Shown: one piece after another, positions 43,406 through 54,119 of the stretch
Position numbering within the stretch: position 1 is the first letter of the stretch
Layout of the letters: every line of letters begins with the position of its first letter
Assembly (NCBI GenBank): GCA_964034945.1
Contig: OZ035964.1
Span: 9,556,044 to 9,620,043, forward strand
Direction of reading: 5' to 3'
DNA length: 64,000 nucleotides
From: Chrysopilus asiliformis
Taxonomy: Eukaryota > Arthropoda > Insecta > Diptera > Rhagionidae
Made by a program: the position numbers and the translations under genes
The notes under the pieces: generated by a model
What the model saw: only the letters and a program-made list of their open reading frames with translations
The model's database searches: none
Told to the model about the DNA's origin: nothing

Positions 43406-43436
43406 TGTGTAAAACTCCAAATTCTACCTCGAATTA

Positions 43437-44220
43437 GATGCAAGTTTTATGCTTCTTTGAGGACCAGATTAATCCTTTTGCACCTTTTCCGCTTTGCCCT
43501 ACGGCTGGGGACCGCCGGGATTCGGTGACCTCCCCTGCCACGGTTTTTTGTACCTCCATTGTTTTCATCGCCTCGGTTTGGATGGGGTCCTAAAAGAAAA
43601 AAAGTTTCTTACATATATGGAGGCTGAGGTGTTGTTCCCTCCCCGTCGTCTTCATCCTCAGTTCTTCCTCCTGTACCTCCATTGTTTTCATCGCCTCGGT
43701 TTCCCTTTCAATTTTTTTTCCATTTATTCACTTTCTTTCAGTCGGAGGGCCCGATGCTTCTGAATACTAAGTTCCAGATTAGCGATCTGTGCCTAAAATT
43801 TCTTACTTCTGTTGAACAGTTTCTTACAAGAACAGTTTCTTACTTCTGTTGGGGAGGTTGGGACTACGTCCCGGATTCTTGCTTCTTCCTCCTGCATTAT
43901 CTGATGATATTTATTAATCGCTTTCTCAATCCTCTCCCGTTCTAAATTGTGGCGATGGTTGCGCGCACGGTCCTCTTCAATCATTTTTTCTAGATCACTA
44001 ATTTGTGCAGAAAATTATTATTTTTTAATTGTCAGTCGACAGACAGACTGACAGACAGGACTTTTCCTTTTTGAAGTGGGTAAAAAAGAAAAAAGTTTCT
44101 TACATTTGTGGAGGAGGCTGAGAAATGTTTCGTATCCTAGTTTCTTCGTCTTTTATGATTTCGTCGTATCTTTCAACGGCCCTTTCAATTTTTGCCATTT
44201 CTTCCTTCATCCGCATTCAT
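43437..44220 (-). pseudogene. Duplicated coiled-coil exon cassettes (unrecognised gene remnant)
   Basis: Several minus-strand segments look like paralogous exons ending at the same donor phrase GTAAGAAACT. 44104-44220 reads KEEMAKIERAVERYDEIIKD ending SQPPPQ. 43844-43989 reads MIEEDRARNHRHN, ERERIEKAINKYHQIMQEEE, VVPTSPTE, and splices in phase to 43724-43759 (KHRALRLKESE, stop), a possible 58-residue product. Further pieces at 43612-43715 and 43437-43605 both hold RGDENNGG. The charged Glu/Arg/Lys content suggests coiled coil. Phases between the outer cassettes disagree, so the whole is probably a dead or captured gene piece. Confidence 0.4.
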
Positions 44221-44336
44221 CTTATTTGGACACTAGCCTTGTCTTTTACGAAAAACGAATCTGCCGTGAAAAATTGGCCGTTTCTGAGAAACCCCTTTCT
44301 ATTACTGTAATTGTCAGACAGTATGAAATCCTATCC

Positions 44337-44715
44337 AAAAACATAACAAAAGCTATAACTGCCACTCTGGCAATTATTGGAGACCCGTATGGTGATATTC
44401 GTATCATAATTCGAACAGTTGTACCAAAATTCCACTTTGAAGTCAAACTTTTCAATAAGATTTTTTAATCCGATTGGAATAGGATTTTGATGTATGGGAG
44501 TTTTATGTAGAAGATATAACTTTTGTTCTTGGACTTTTTTGATAAGATCCATCGCTTTTGAGATAATTGCAAAAAACGTTTTCGTTCATATGGGGGGTAC
44601 CCCCCCTAATGGCCCATTTTCGTCCATTAACGAACTTAGCCCATATTTTACGAAAAATGGATCTGCGCAAAATTTCAAGTCTCTAGCTCAATCCGTGCGC
44701 CCGCAATCCACAATT
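44337..44715 (-). repeat. Dispersed repeat R1, copy 4 (reverse, truncated)
   Basis: Starts ACATAACAAAAGCTATAACT and runs to CAATCCGTGCGCCCGCAATC, stopping before the microsatellite. With copy 3 it forms an inverted pair around 43406-44336. Confidence 0.75.
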
Positions 44716-44998
44716 AAGTGCAATTAAAATAAAATTTTAATCGTTAATTGCTCTGACAATTACATTTTGCCCAACACTGGCAAGCACTAAGCTGACTGAG
44801 CCATCTACGCCTTTTTTCCCAATTCGAAAATCAAGTCCAAACCGGTACGTTTGGCGTCTTCATTCAGAATGAAAAGAGGTCAAGCTGTTTATAAGGGCTT
44901 AACAAAAAGAATTTCATGGGATGGCCTTTCTGAGGAAGACGTTTTTTGTTAAACAAATTAGCCAAATAAAAGCCAGGGGCGTTTTCTTGGGAAATATA
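44716..44998. other. Unassigned sequence between repeats
   Basis: No gene or terminal repeats seen. Confidence 0.35.
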
Positions 44999-45127
44999 AG
45001 GCCCTATTCCAGGATCCGATACGAAAGATTCGGATCGTAAACTCAATGTTGTTGTTAGTATTTTATACCAACAACAACATTGAGTTTACGATCCGAATCA
45101 TTCGTATCGGATCCTGGAATAGGGCCT
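44999..45127. mobile_element. Near-perfect hairpin element, 129 bp
   Basis: Arms of about 58 bp beginning AGGCCCTATTCCAGGATCCG, loop AGTATTTTATACC; flanked by ATA on both sides. Same family as 25787-25869. Confidence 0.8.
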
Positions 45128-45325
45128 ATAGCATTAGGGGGTTTCCGGGTTCGCTGATCACGAATCCGGTGTTAGATTTTTCAAATTCGAAACGGGAAGT
45201 CCTGAAGGCATAACGATTTTTTCCAATAGTTTTTAAGCTATTTCTGGGTTTTTTTTTTTTTTGGGCAAAAAACTTTTTTAAAAAAAACTTTAGCCCGGCA
45301 ACGACGGATATGCAAGCCATCTTAT
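45128..45325 (+). mobile_element. 3' end of the second Helitron-like family
   Basis: GGGTTCGCTGATCACGAATC followed by AAGTCCTGAAGGCATAACG and the decayed hairpin GCCCGGCAACGACGGATATG; the CTAG end is changed to CCAT. Confidence 0.6.
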
Positions 45326-45992
45326 ATAAAATGCTTGGTAACTTTATTTTAGATAATGTTCAGTCGCATGATTACATTATATGGAAATCCAGAAAATTGA
45401 GAAAAATAAACTTTATGCAAATCTACAATGAAAAATAAGAATACAATGGGTGTCTGGTGGCTAATAAAACATTATGTTCTTTGGAATTTCTCCACATTCA
45501 TTATCAAAAACCGACGAAAAAACAGTCGACACACACCTGTAACAATCCATCCAATATCAAGTTAACCAAAAAAAGCAAAATTTCAAGAAAATGAAAAAAA
45601 CACACACGAAGCAATTTTAGTAACTTTATGTGATGAAAAGAACGAGAAATGGAGCACATCATGCAATCATGCCAACTACAATCAGACCCGGAAGTTTCTC
45701 ATCATTTACACAATTTAGTTCATATCATTATACTCGTATATGCATGGCTTTAGCAATTGCTCAAAACGATTCGATTTTCGCAAAAAGGCATCCCTCAACA
45801 TCGGTCACAGATTGAATTGAATTAAATTTAATTTAAAGATCGATGAGTCGATCGATTAATCCACAAATTAATAGCAGTTGATTATTATTTTGAAATTGTA
45901 TACATTTTGCGGATGGTTAATTGAATTTTAAAATGTTCGTTGCTCAATAACCTGAAAATTAGCAATTTTCCACAAATCGGATAGGGTCTTAA
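45326..45992. other. Non-repetitive stretch, no supported gene
   Basis: Plus frame 45630-45815 has no recognisable domain. No exon pair seen. Confidence 0.4.
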
Positions 45993-46210
45993 CACGTTCG
46001 TGACGTGGTGTACCACTGGTGGTACATGTACAGTTTTTTAAAACCGCGCGAGTAAATACTGAGGTAGTTTTTTTGTGGAAGTAATATAAAAGCACGCTCC
46101 GTGTACCACCGATGGCGCACAACCGCCAGAAAACAAATCGCTAGTGTACCACCCGTGGTACACGATGTCCAAATGTAAAAAAAGTTGAAAAAGCAAATGT
46201 CACGAACGTG
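45993..46210. mobile_element. TTAA MITE, family B copy 1
   Basis: The ends CACGTTCGTGAC and GTCACGAACGTG are flanked by TTAA (45989-45992 and 46211-46214). The interior has repeated GTACCACTGGTGGTAC palindromes. Confidence 0.85.
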
Positions 46211-46213
46211 TTA

Positions 46214-46395
46214 AGGAGCCTCCACACGTTCAGTGTTGCTTGACAAGTATTACTGATGAAAATTCGTCGTCAAGTAACATTTATGGAAATTGCCTGCAAA
46301 CGTAACATTGAAGAGAATCCAAACGATCAATGTTACTTGAAACATGAGTCATTCAACTGAAATTGTCAAGTCATATTGAACGTGTGGAGACTCCT
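46214..46395. mobile_element. Inverted-repeat MITE, 182 bp
   Basis: AGGAGCCTCCACACGTTCA and TGAACGTGTGGAGACTCCT with one mismatch. It abuts the TTAA MITE at 45993-46210, sharing its last A. Target duplication not clear. Confidence 0.75.
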
Positions 46396-46654
46396 TTCGA
46401 AGCGAGTTTTTTTTAAATGTTGGCATTTTGGCAATTCGATGCGTTCAAATACAATCTGCTAAGCCATTTCAATGACTTACACTCGTACGCGAGGATATAC
46501 TCTCGAAAAAATCCGGGGATAAAATTGATACCGTCTCAAAATATAGTTCAAAGTAAGACGTCTATTTCATACGCAGGGCAGTTTTGCAGGACAGGCAATC
46601 AATAGATTTGACAAAATCTGAAGCGGACTTACCATGACGAGCTTTATTTTTTTT
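46396..46654. other. Unassigned AT-rich sequence
   Basis: Nothing recognised. Confidence 0.35.
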
Positions 46655-46658
46655 TTAA

Positions 46659-46896
46659 CACTAACTGCCACATCAGTCAAAAAGACCTGACACCTAACTG
46701 TTGTGTACAGTGAAACAATGAAAATTATTAAAGTGTTCGCTGCAACCGCAACGATTTTTTGTAGTTGCACACATTTTATGGCAGTAAAATAACATTTAGG
46801 TATAATTTTGTTTCAATTTTTTTCTCTTAGTGCATCCTTTTTGACTGACAACTAAATATTCGAAAAAGGCTCAAAACTGTCGTGGCAGTTAGAGTG
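46659..46896. mobile_element. TTAA MITE, family A copy 3
   Basis: Inverted relative to copies 1 and 2; TTAA at 46655-46658 and 46897-46900. The left end CACTAACTGCCACATCAG shows one substitution from the CACGACAG form. Confidence 0.85.
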
Positions 46897-46929
46897 TTAA
46901 AGGAAAATCTCAGTTGAAAAACTTGCTAA

Positions 46930-47250
46930 AAAAACATAAGAAAAGCTACAATTGCCAGAGACCAATCCGCAAATACTCTATATGAGGCCAGACAAAATTA
47001 TTATTGAAAAAAAAAATCCATTTGTGCGGGAGACGGAAGAAGGAGTAGTCCGATTGGCGTTTGATGTATGGACCGGTTATGTGAAATCATTGTAAATTTT
47101 TCAATACGACTCACCGTTTTCGAGAAAACCTTAAAAAAAATATACGATTTATATGGGTGAGGGGAGGAGTGGTCCAACTGGATTTTGATGTATAGACCGG
47201 TTATGTAAAATCATATTCTAAACACATTTGGAATTTTCACAAAAAAATTA
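46930..47250 (+). repeat. Repeat R4 copy
   Basis: Begins ACATAAGAAAAGCTACAATT, then ACTCTATATGAGGCCAGAC and two GATTTTGATGTAT-type stretches each followed by ACCGGTTATGT. Reverse partner at 31921-32125. Confidence 0.65.
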
Positions 47251-50200
47251 CCGAATTAGGCTCTCCTTTTTCTTTTCAAATCGAATCCTTACAGGATAAG
47301 GTCCTTACCGGATATCAGCTGAAGGAGCAGAAGATGAGCCAAGGGGAGGAGGGGAGGACGGGAGGAATGATTTACTTCTGGTGCACAATCAATGAAAAAA
47401 CCAGTATTGAATAAATGATTTTATGTATTTCTTATGCTGATAGAAATGGCAGAATTAATTGGAATTTTGTATTTTGTGACAATTTCTCAACATTTTGTAG
47501 TAAATTTTTTTTAAAAATTTCATTTTGTGAATTTTAGAAATTTTCAAAAAAAAATCTCAAAAAAATTTCAAGTCTCGAGAATTTTTTTTTTTTTTTGAAA
47601 AAAGTTGTACAGTTTCAGGAAAAATAAAAATCACACATCCTTTAGGATCCTTCAACCTATCAAAAACCGTTTTCCGTGAGTCGATAGGCCAAAAATTACG
47701 CGAGGGACAGACGGTTTTCCAAATGTCGGATCCTTAAAAATTGTATCCTTTTATCTCGGAAACGGCTAAACGGATTTTCATGAAATTCGAAATCTTAGAG
47801 TTTTCGGGGACGAGGAATCGATTTCCGGTGTCCTTTTTGAGAAAAAAAGGATTTTTCAAGGACCTCGTCCTTGTACCGCCCAAACCGTACCGCCATCCTC
47901 AAAAAGGACACCGGATATCGATTCTCCGTCCCCGATAACCTCTAAATTCTGAATTTCATCCCGATCAGAGGACTTCAATTTTTCGTCCTTAAAAAAAGTG
48001 AAGGGGTCCCCCTTGCGATTTTTTCAATTTTTTGACACGTCTCCGATTTCGCTAAAAGGGACTAGCCGGATAACCATGGGAAAACGGCCTAAGAAGATAT
48101 CATCTTGAAACTTTTACCAGATGTTGGTACTAAGGTCCTTAGTGTTTCTGCAAAATATGAATCCTGTACCCCCCTTAGTTTTGATGGGAGAGGGGTTTAA
48201 AGCAAAATATAAAAGTATTTTTTTCTCGAAAACGGCTGAACCGATTTGGATGAAAAAAATATATATTGTACAGACCAATGGGGCAATGTTGTAAAAAAAT
48301 TAAAAAAAAAATTGGACAAAAAAAAGTGGGTGAAAAAAAATATTGAAGTTTTAAAAAATTTTTTTTTCTTAGATCCTCTTAATTGACCACTCTGAGTTTT
48401 TGTCGAAAAAATCCGTGGAAAGTGTACTTTCAATATATATATATACGGGAATGGTCACTGATGTGGAACTTTGCGAAATTCACGCATATATGTGTGTCTA
48501 CCCTATGTATCTCCCACTGTACTTTTTCCTAAAGTTACTCCAATTGGATTTTGATGTATGGGAGATTTGTGTAAAACCGTATTTTAAATATTATTTACTT
48601 TTGGAACTTTTCTGTACGACGTACCGTTGTCATGATATTGGCTTATTTTATACCCGTTTGGTGAAACCAAAGGATACAAACGAAAACGTTTTTTTGCGAA
48701 TATATCATAAACGGTGCATCTTATCGAACAAGTGCAAGAACAAAAGTTTTTTAGGATATGATTCTACATAAAACTCCCATATATCAAAATCCGATTGGAA
48801 TAAGTTTTAAAAAATCTTATTGAAAAGTTTGACTTCAAAGTGGAATTTTGATACAACTGTTCGCTGTTCATTTAAATCACCATACGGGTTTTCAATAATT
48901 GCCACTTTTGAGCACCATATATCACCATATATGTTATGATATTATTTAAGAACATCACATGTATATATGGATTATAAATGTTAATTGTAGTTTAATATAC
49001 TATATATGAGCAATTGATTTTGAAAGTGGCATAAGTCACTTTTTCAAAAAATCAAGTTAATGATAACATTAATTACAATTTAACAGTATCTCTTCATTAA
49101 AAAAAATGTTATTGAGATTTTGTTCGAGAAAAGTTTTGCTAATTAACGGTATAACAAACCCCAATGCAGACCCTTAAATATCTCGATTTAAAAACAAAGT
49201 GACTTATGCCACTTTCAAAATCAACTGCTCATATATAGTATATTGTTGAATATTACCGAGAAACATACTGTAATTATTATTAGATTGATTCAACTATCAT
49301 TGTAAGTTAGCTTTGAATTAAAAATAATTTATAATGTCACTTGGAAAATAAACGTTGTTGAATGAACATCATATGAATTTTCTCTCTTTCAATTATTCTG
49401 CCACTACGTATTTCTACATATATTAAACTACAATTAACATTTATAATCCATATATACATGTGATGTTTTTAAATAATAAGTTGTATCAAAATTCCACTTT
49501 GAAGTCAGACTTTTCAATAAGATTTTTTAAAACTTATTCCAATCGGATTTTGATATATGGGAGTTTTATGTAGAATCATATCCTAAAAAACTTTTGTTCT
49601 TGCACTTTTTCGATAAGATGCATCGTTTATGATATATTCGCAAAAAAACGTTTTCGGTTGTACCCTTTGGTTTCACCAAACGGGTATAAAAAAGCCAATA
49701 TCATGAGAACGGTACGTCGTACAGAAAAGTTCCAAAAGTAAATAATATTTAAAATACGGTTTTACACAAATCTCCCATACATCAAAATCCAATTGGAGTA
49801 ACTTTAGGAAAAAGTACAGTGGGAGATACATAGGGTAGACACACATATATGCGTGAATTTCGCAAAGTTCCACATCAGTGACCATTCCCGTATATATATA
49901 TATTGAAAGTACACTTTCCACGGATTTTTTCGACAAAAACTCAGAGTGGTCAATTAAGAGGATCTAAGAAAAAAAATTTTTTTAAAACTTCAATATTTTT
50001 TTTCACCCACTTTTTTTTGTCCAATTTTTTTTTTAATTTTTTTACAACATTGCCCCATTGGTCTGTACAATATATATTTTTTTCATCCAAATCGGTTCAG
50101 CCGTTTTCGAGAAAAAAATACTTTTATATTTTGCTTTAAACCCCTCTCCCATCAAAACTAAGGGGGGTACAGGATTCATATTTTGCAGAAACACTAAGGA

Positions 50201-50400
50201 CCTTAGTACCAACATCTGGTAAAAGTTTCAAGATGATATCTTCTTAGGCCGTTTTCCCATGGTTATCCGGCTAGTCCCTTTGGTATAGGGGGGTTTTTCG
50301 GGCCTCTGATTAAGAATCCGTTGTCCGTTTTCCGATATCACTAATGATTTTGGGGGTGCAGGGGGCGGAGGTGTCCCACGAAAAATTGAATTTTCACAAA
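47251..50400 (+). repeat. Dispersed repeat R5, copy 3, interrupted by a 2.2 kb foldback
   Basis: R5 runs from CTCTCCTTTTTCTTTTCAAA to CTCCGATTTCGCTAAAA at 48057 and resumes TTTGGTATAGGGGGG at 50279. In the 30 kb copy the same join is continuous. Confidence 0.8.
48058..50278. mobile_element. Giant foldback element, 2221 bp
   Basis: GGGACTAGCCGGATAACC at the left pairs with GGTTATCCGGCTAGTCCC at the right. The outer arms are symmetric without net gaps for at least 380 bp: frames at 48400 (+) and 49936 (-), and at 48197 (-) and 50139 (+), all sum to 98336. Inside lie inverted R1 pieces (48653-48903, 49481-49690; the left has about 90 bp extra), then an inner inverted pair with ACATGTATATATGGATTATA and GATTTTGAAAGTGGCATAAG. 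The 123- and 87-residue frames are arm artefacts. No transposase. Confidence 0.85.
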
Positions 50401-50424
50401 GAGGACATCGAAAAAGGCTCCTCT

Positions 50425-50545
50425 TTGGAAAAAGTGTGCTGCCGTTGCCGCTGTATTGTAGCAGCTTTCGTTGCGTTACGTTAGTGCAAAAAAAATACCG
50501 CCCGCCGCTGCCGCTTGCCGCCTTCACTGTGGTTGATCCATAAAA
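50425..50545. mobile_element. Truncated copy of the GC-rich inverted-repeat element
   Basis: Matches the right end of the 36721-37262 element (GTGCTGCCGTTGCCGCTGTA, then the CCGCCTTCACTGTGGTTG end). The left part is missing and the break joins directly to repeat R5 sequence. Confidence 0.6.
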
Positions 50546-51804
50546 ATTTCAAAAATTGAAAACAAACGTCTTTCGTATCGCTCGAATAAAACACAGTTTT
50601 TGGTAATTTTTTTTTATTTTTTTAAAGGAAAATCTCAGTTGAAAAATTACTAGAAAAAAACATAAGAAAAGTTTTCGGCAATTTTTCAACTCAACCGAGT
50701 TAAAAAGAAAGTACCATAGGAACAAATAAACATAGCCAGGAGGTAAATTTGAAAAAAACTAAAAGCAAAAAAACAAACGTTAGTGCAAATTTATTAACAC
50801 ATAATGTTATCATTGCGAAATTCCAATCTAACCTCGTCCAATAGTTATACTGAAGCTGTGGACCATGATCATTAATGGTCATCCACATGATTTCAAATGT
50901 ATATCAAAACAAACGAAAACCATTGAAGATATTGAGAAAAAAAAAATCTGCAGAAAAACATAAAACCCGTGGCGATTAACAGGTGGCAGTTGCACAAAAA
51001 AAGAGGAGCATCCAAGCTTCCGGATCAATTATTTTAATCTTCGCGATGTGATGTGATGTGATGTTCGTTCACCTGTATCGAACCTGGGCACGGGATAGTG
51101 GCTTAATTTGATTTTGATGTATGCCTGTGTTATTATACGCAAGAGAATCAGACAAGATCGTCTTAAAGAAGGCGAAAGTTGTCTTAAGTTTTGTACAATT
51201 TTCGTCCCCCCACACCTCCCCTCACGATCTGTGTATCGCGTGCAATACGATCAACACATTGTTGTGTACTCGTAGAATGTTCAGATACTATGGTCTGGTC
51301 ATCATTCATCAAATATAGAAGAGGCTTTATTAAATAATTAAAATACAATCGCTTTAAACAGATGATCGATCAAAATGTGATGTTGATGTGCATCACTATC
51401 TAATGTCGATATTTTTTTAACATCATTAAATATCTATAATTTTGCCATTATAAAATATTTTCACTGGAAATTTGGCGCACAGGTGGTTATCGCATAATAT
51501 TAAATTACTGAAGATTGTAAAGATGCCATACCAAATGGAAATTCTTGTGCGTACTTAGCGATAATTATCTACTACTTTCTTGTTCGGCACCAAAATGTTG
51601 CATCCACGATAGTTTCCATCCATTTTTGAACCATTTTGATGGTTTTTTTAGGCATTTTGACAATTTTCCTTCGTCTTTTGTTTTCAAATTTTTCGTGTTG
51701 GGATCCCTAGAGATGTGACACGAGATTTTCCACCCAGTTTTTTGTTTTATTTTGATGGGGGGATGTTTTTAGGCATTTTGCTTAACTCCGTATACCTGAT
51801 ATTA
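50546..51804. other. Mostly non-repetitive stretch, no supported gene
   Basis: A small R4-like piece near 50628-50665 (AACATAAGAAAAGT). Frames at 50700-50888 (-) and 51121-51318 (+) show no domain. Confidence 0.35.
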
Positions 51805-52256
51805 TAGCAGGTCTTTCAATAAGGACATAACAATTTTGTATTTAAATAAAACACAGAATAATTGAGATATCGGGCTGAAATTTATTCCAGGTGTAGTCGA
51901 CATCCATACATTTAAGTATGAAATTCGATGTCGTTCATATGGCCACCGCAAGCACGTTTGCTGATTGATTCTTTGGGGCCAATTTTCCACCCCTCTTCCA
52001 CACATATCGGCCGGAACGTGGGCAATTTCGCGTCCGATATTGTTCCTGAGCTCCTCTAACGTTGTTGGCTTGATGGCATAAACCAACGACTTAACATAAC
52101 CCCATAAAAAGAAATCCAACGGCGTTAAGTCGCATGAGCGAGGTGGCCATTCGACCGGACCATTTCTTGAGATAACACGATTGCGACCACCGACTCAGAA
52201 TTTCGGTAGTAAGTTTTAATAATTTCCAAACGTTGCTCGTTCGTGAACTTTACCAT
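51802..52256 (-). pseudogene. Mariner transposase ends fused by deletion, frameshifted
   Basis: From 52256 the frame reads MVKFTNEQRLEIIKTYYRNS, a normal start for this family. It is joined after about 26 residues to the C-terminal part (VISRNGPVEWPPRSCDLTPL, LDFFLWGYVKSLVYAIKP) in a different frame. The third catalytic Asp is present, the first two are lost. Compare 22472-23173, where the deletion kept frame. Confidence 0.8.
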
Positions 52257-52352
52257 GATAAAAATGTAAACATTGACTGACGTTTTAGCATTGCCAGATC
52301 ATTAAAAAGGTTTTAGGGTGCGTTTTTATTAAAATACTTATTGAAAGACCCT
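51807..52352 (-). mobile_element. Second deleted mariner-like element, ~546 bp
   Basis: AGGTCTTTCAATAAG at the left and CTTATTGAAAGACCC at the right. TA at 51805-51806 precedes it; no matching TA follows, so the right border is approximate. It contains only the two ends of a transposase gene. Confidence 0.75.
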
Positions 52353-52426
52353 TGAGAAACTAAATTTTTTTTTTGTCGTGTTAGCGAGATGTCACTGGCG
52401 AATAAGCTCCTCCAGCTGCCTCATGC

Positions 52427-52837
52427 CTGGAGCCCAATGAACGCAACGCGAACGCAGAAACTGTCACTTACAAGTCTGTTCCATAGAAATCATTTGAAGT
52501 AAGCACAGTGAACGGACCTACAACGCAAAAGTTTGCAAACTTCTAACTTGGCTGCAGCAATTCTGCGTTGACAGTTCATAAAGTGAGGTTAGGGAAATGC
52601 TATTCGCGGAAAAATTGATAGCCTTAGTGCAATAACATCCAAATAACAAAGATAAAGACCAGCAAAGCAAATTATCGCTTCAAAATTATCCATTTTTGTA
52701 ATTTTGCCAACTTTATACCACTTTATATCACTTGTACTACTTCACGATATGACATTGGGCTCTGCCGCTGAAATGTTGCGCTGTGTGACAGTTCACAGCG
52801 TTGCAGTTGCGTTTGCGTTGCGTTCATTGGGCTCCAG
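52427..52837. mobile_element. GCGTT-rich MITE, 411 bp (uninterrupted relative of 57146-57807)
   Basis: CTGGAGCCCAATGAACGCAA and TTGCGTTCATTGGGCTCCAG as TIRs. The interior shares AATTATCGCTTCAAAATTAT and CATAAAGTGAGGTTAGGGAA with the 57 kb element (reverse orientation). It provides the empty site for the MITE at 57380. Confidence 0.82.
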
Positions 52838-52880
52838 AGGTCACCCGACATAAGTTGCACATCAGTTGTGTGCGCATGGC

Positions 52881-53475
52881 CATTGCCTCCTATAAACACA
52901 AGGCCTCAATATCTCAAAGAGATTTATCATGACGTCACATCAGTGGTAAAGCTCTTTTCGATGTTGCTATGCAATTCAAATGGAGACAAACGAAAATTCG
53001 ACTTTATCGGCTTATATCTCGGAAACTGTTCCTTTGCCGGAAAAACTGTTTTCACTTTCCTATAGAATATTCGATATTCTTGCTTTCAGTCATATGCCTT
53101 AGTTACCAAAGGCGAACAGAAAAAAAGTTATCGAACAAAATCTTAACAAAAGTGTGATTTTTCGTTTTCTCTTCACGTCGCTCTCCACTCCTACTCTCCA
53201 TCTAAAATCATATCGATTTGGGTTTTCGCAAATAATTTAATTGATATACTATATTCGACATGATTGGGACATGAACCAAACGACAGATAATTACATTGAG
53301 TATAATAGTGCGTAAGTCAATTTGTTGTCGCATTAATAGTTTCCGAGATATAAGCCGATAAAGTCGAATTTTCGTTTGTCTCCATTTGAATTGCATAGCA
53401 ACATCGAAAAGAGCTTTACCACTGATGTGACGTCATTTCTAGATCTTTAGGCCTTGTGTTTATAGGAGGCAATGG
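52881..53475. mobile_element. Foldback element, ~595 bp
   Basis: CATTGCCTCCTATAAACACA pairs with TGTGTTTATAGGAGGCAATG, and arms of about 150 bp include GGAGACAAACGAAAATTCGA on each side. The twin ATG frames at 52969 (+) and 53396 (-) are arm copies. Confidence 0.8.
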
Positions 53476-53654
53476 CATGGCACACTGCAAAAAGCGTGTT
53501 TGGGACAATGAGCTGACTTTTTTGAACTGACCTAAATGTAGCTGATATCAGGAACATGTCGAGTAGTTTCTAATGTCATTTTTGTTAGATTAAATAAAAT
53601 AAAATTATAATTTGCAATATAAATGATTTAAGGCTTTCGCGGTTGCTTAATGCC

Positions 53655-53837
53655 ATAACTAAGGACTTTCGATTTAACCGCGTGAATTTAAAAAAGAAGT
53701 AAAACTTACTTTTTATTTACCGAGGTCCTCGAGCGACCATGGTTAGCACAGGCTCTAACCGAAACGTTTCGGCAAATAAAAAGTAAGTTTTACTTCTTTT
53801 TTAAATTCACGCGGTTAAACCGAAAGTCCTTAGTTAT
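53655..53837. mobile_element. Foldback MITE, 183 bp
   Basis: ATAACTAAGGACTTTCG and its complement, continuing through AACCGCGTGAATTTAAAAAA and TACTTTTTATTT; the loop holds ACCATGGT. Arms of about 70 bp. Confidence 0.8.
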
Positions 53838-53897
53838 AACTTGCAATATTTTTTTCGTCTGGCGGTAATAATTGTCATCAGTAACACAGTCTATTAA

Positions 53898-54115
53898 CAC
53901 CTTCGTGACATCGTGTACCACTGGTGGTACATGTACAGTTTTTTACAACCGTTTGAGTAAATGGTGCGGTAGTTTTTTTGTGGAAGTAATACAAAAACAC
54001 GCACCGTGTACCACCGATGGCGCACAACCGCCAGAAAACAAATCGCTAGTGTACCACCCGTGGTACACGATGTCCAAATGTAAAAAAAGTTGAAAAAGCA
54101 AATGTCACGAACGTG
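53898..54115. mobile_element. TTAA MITE, family B copy 2
   Basis: Same length (218 bp) and organisation as 45993-46210; TTAA at 53894-53897 and 54116-54119. The left end is CACCTTCGTGAC, one change from the perfect TIR. Confidence 0.85.
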
Positions 54116-54119
54116 TTAA

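Noticed and set aside
48400..48771. 123-codon ORF duplicated at 49673-49936
   Set aside because: Both are the mirrored arms of the foldback; start and frame symmetry come from the palindrome.
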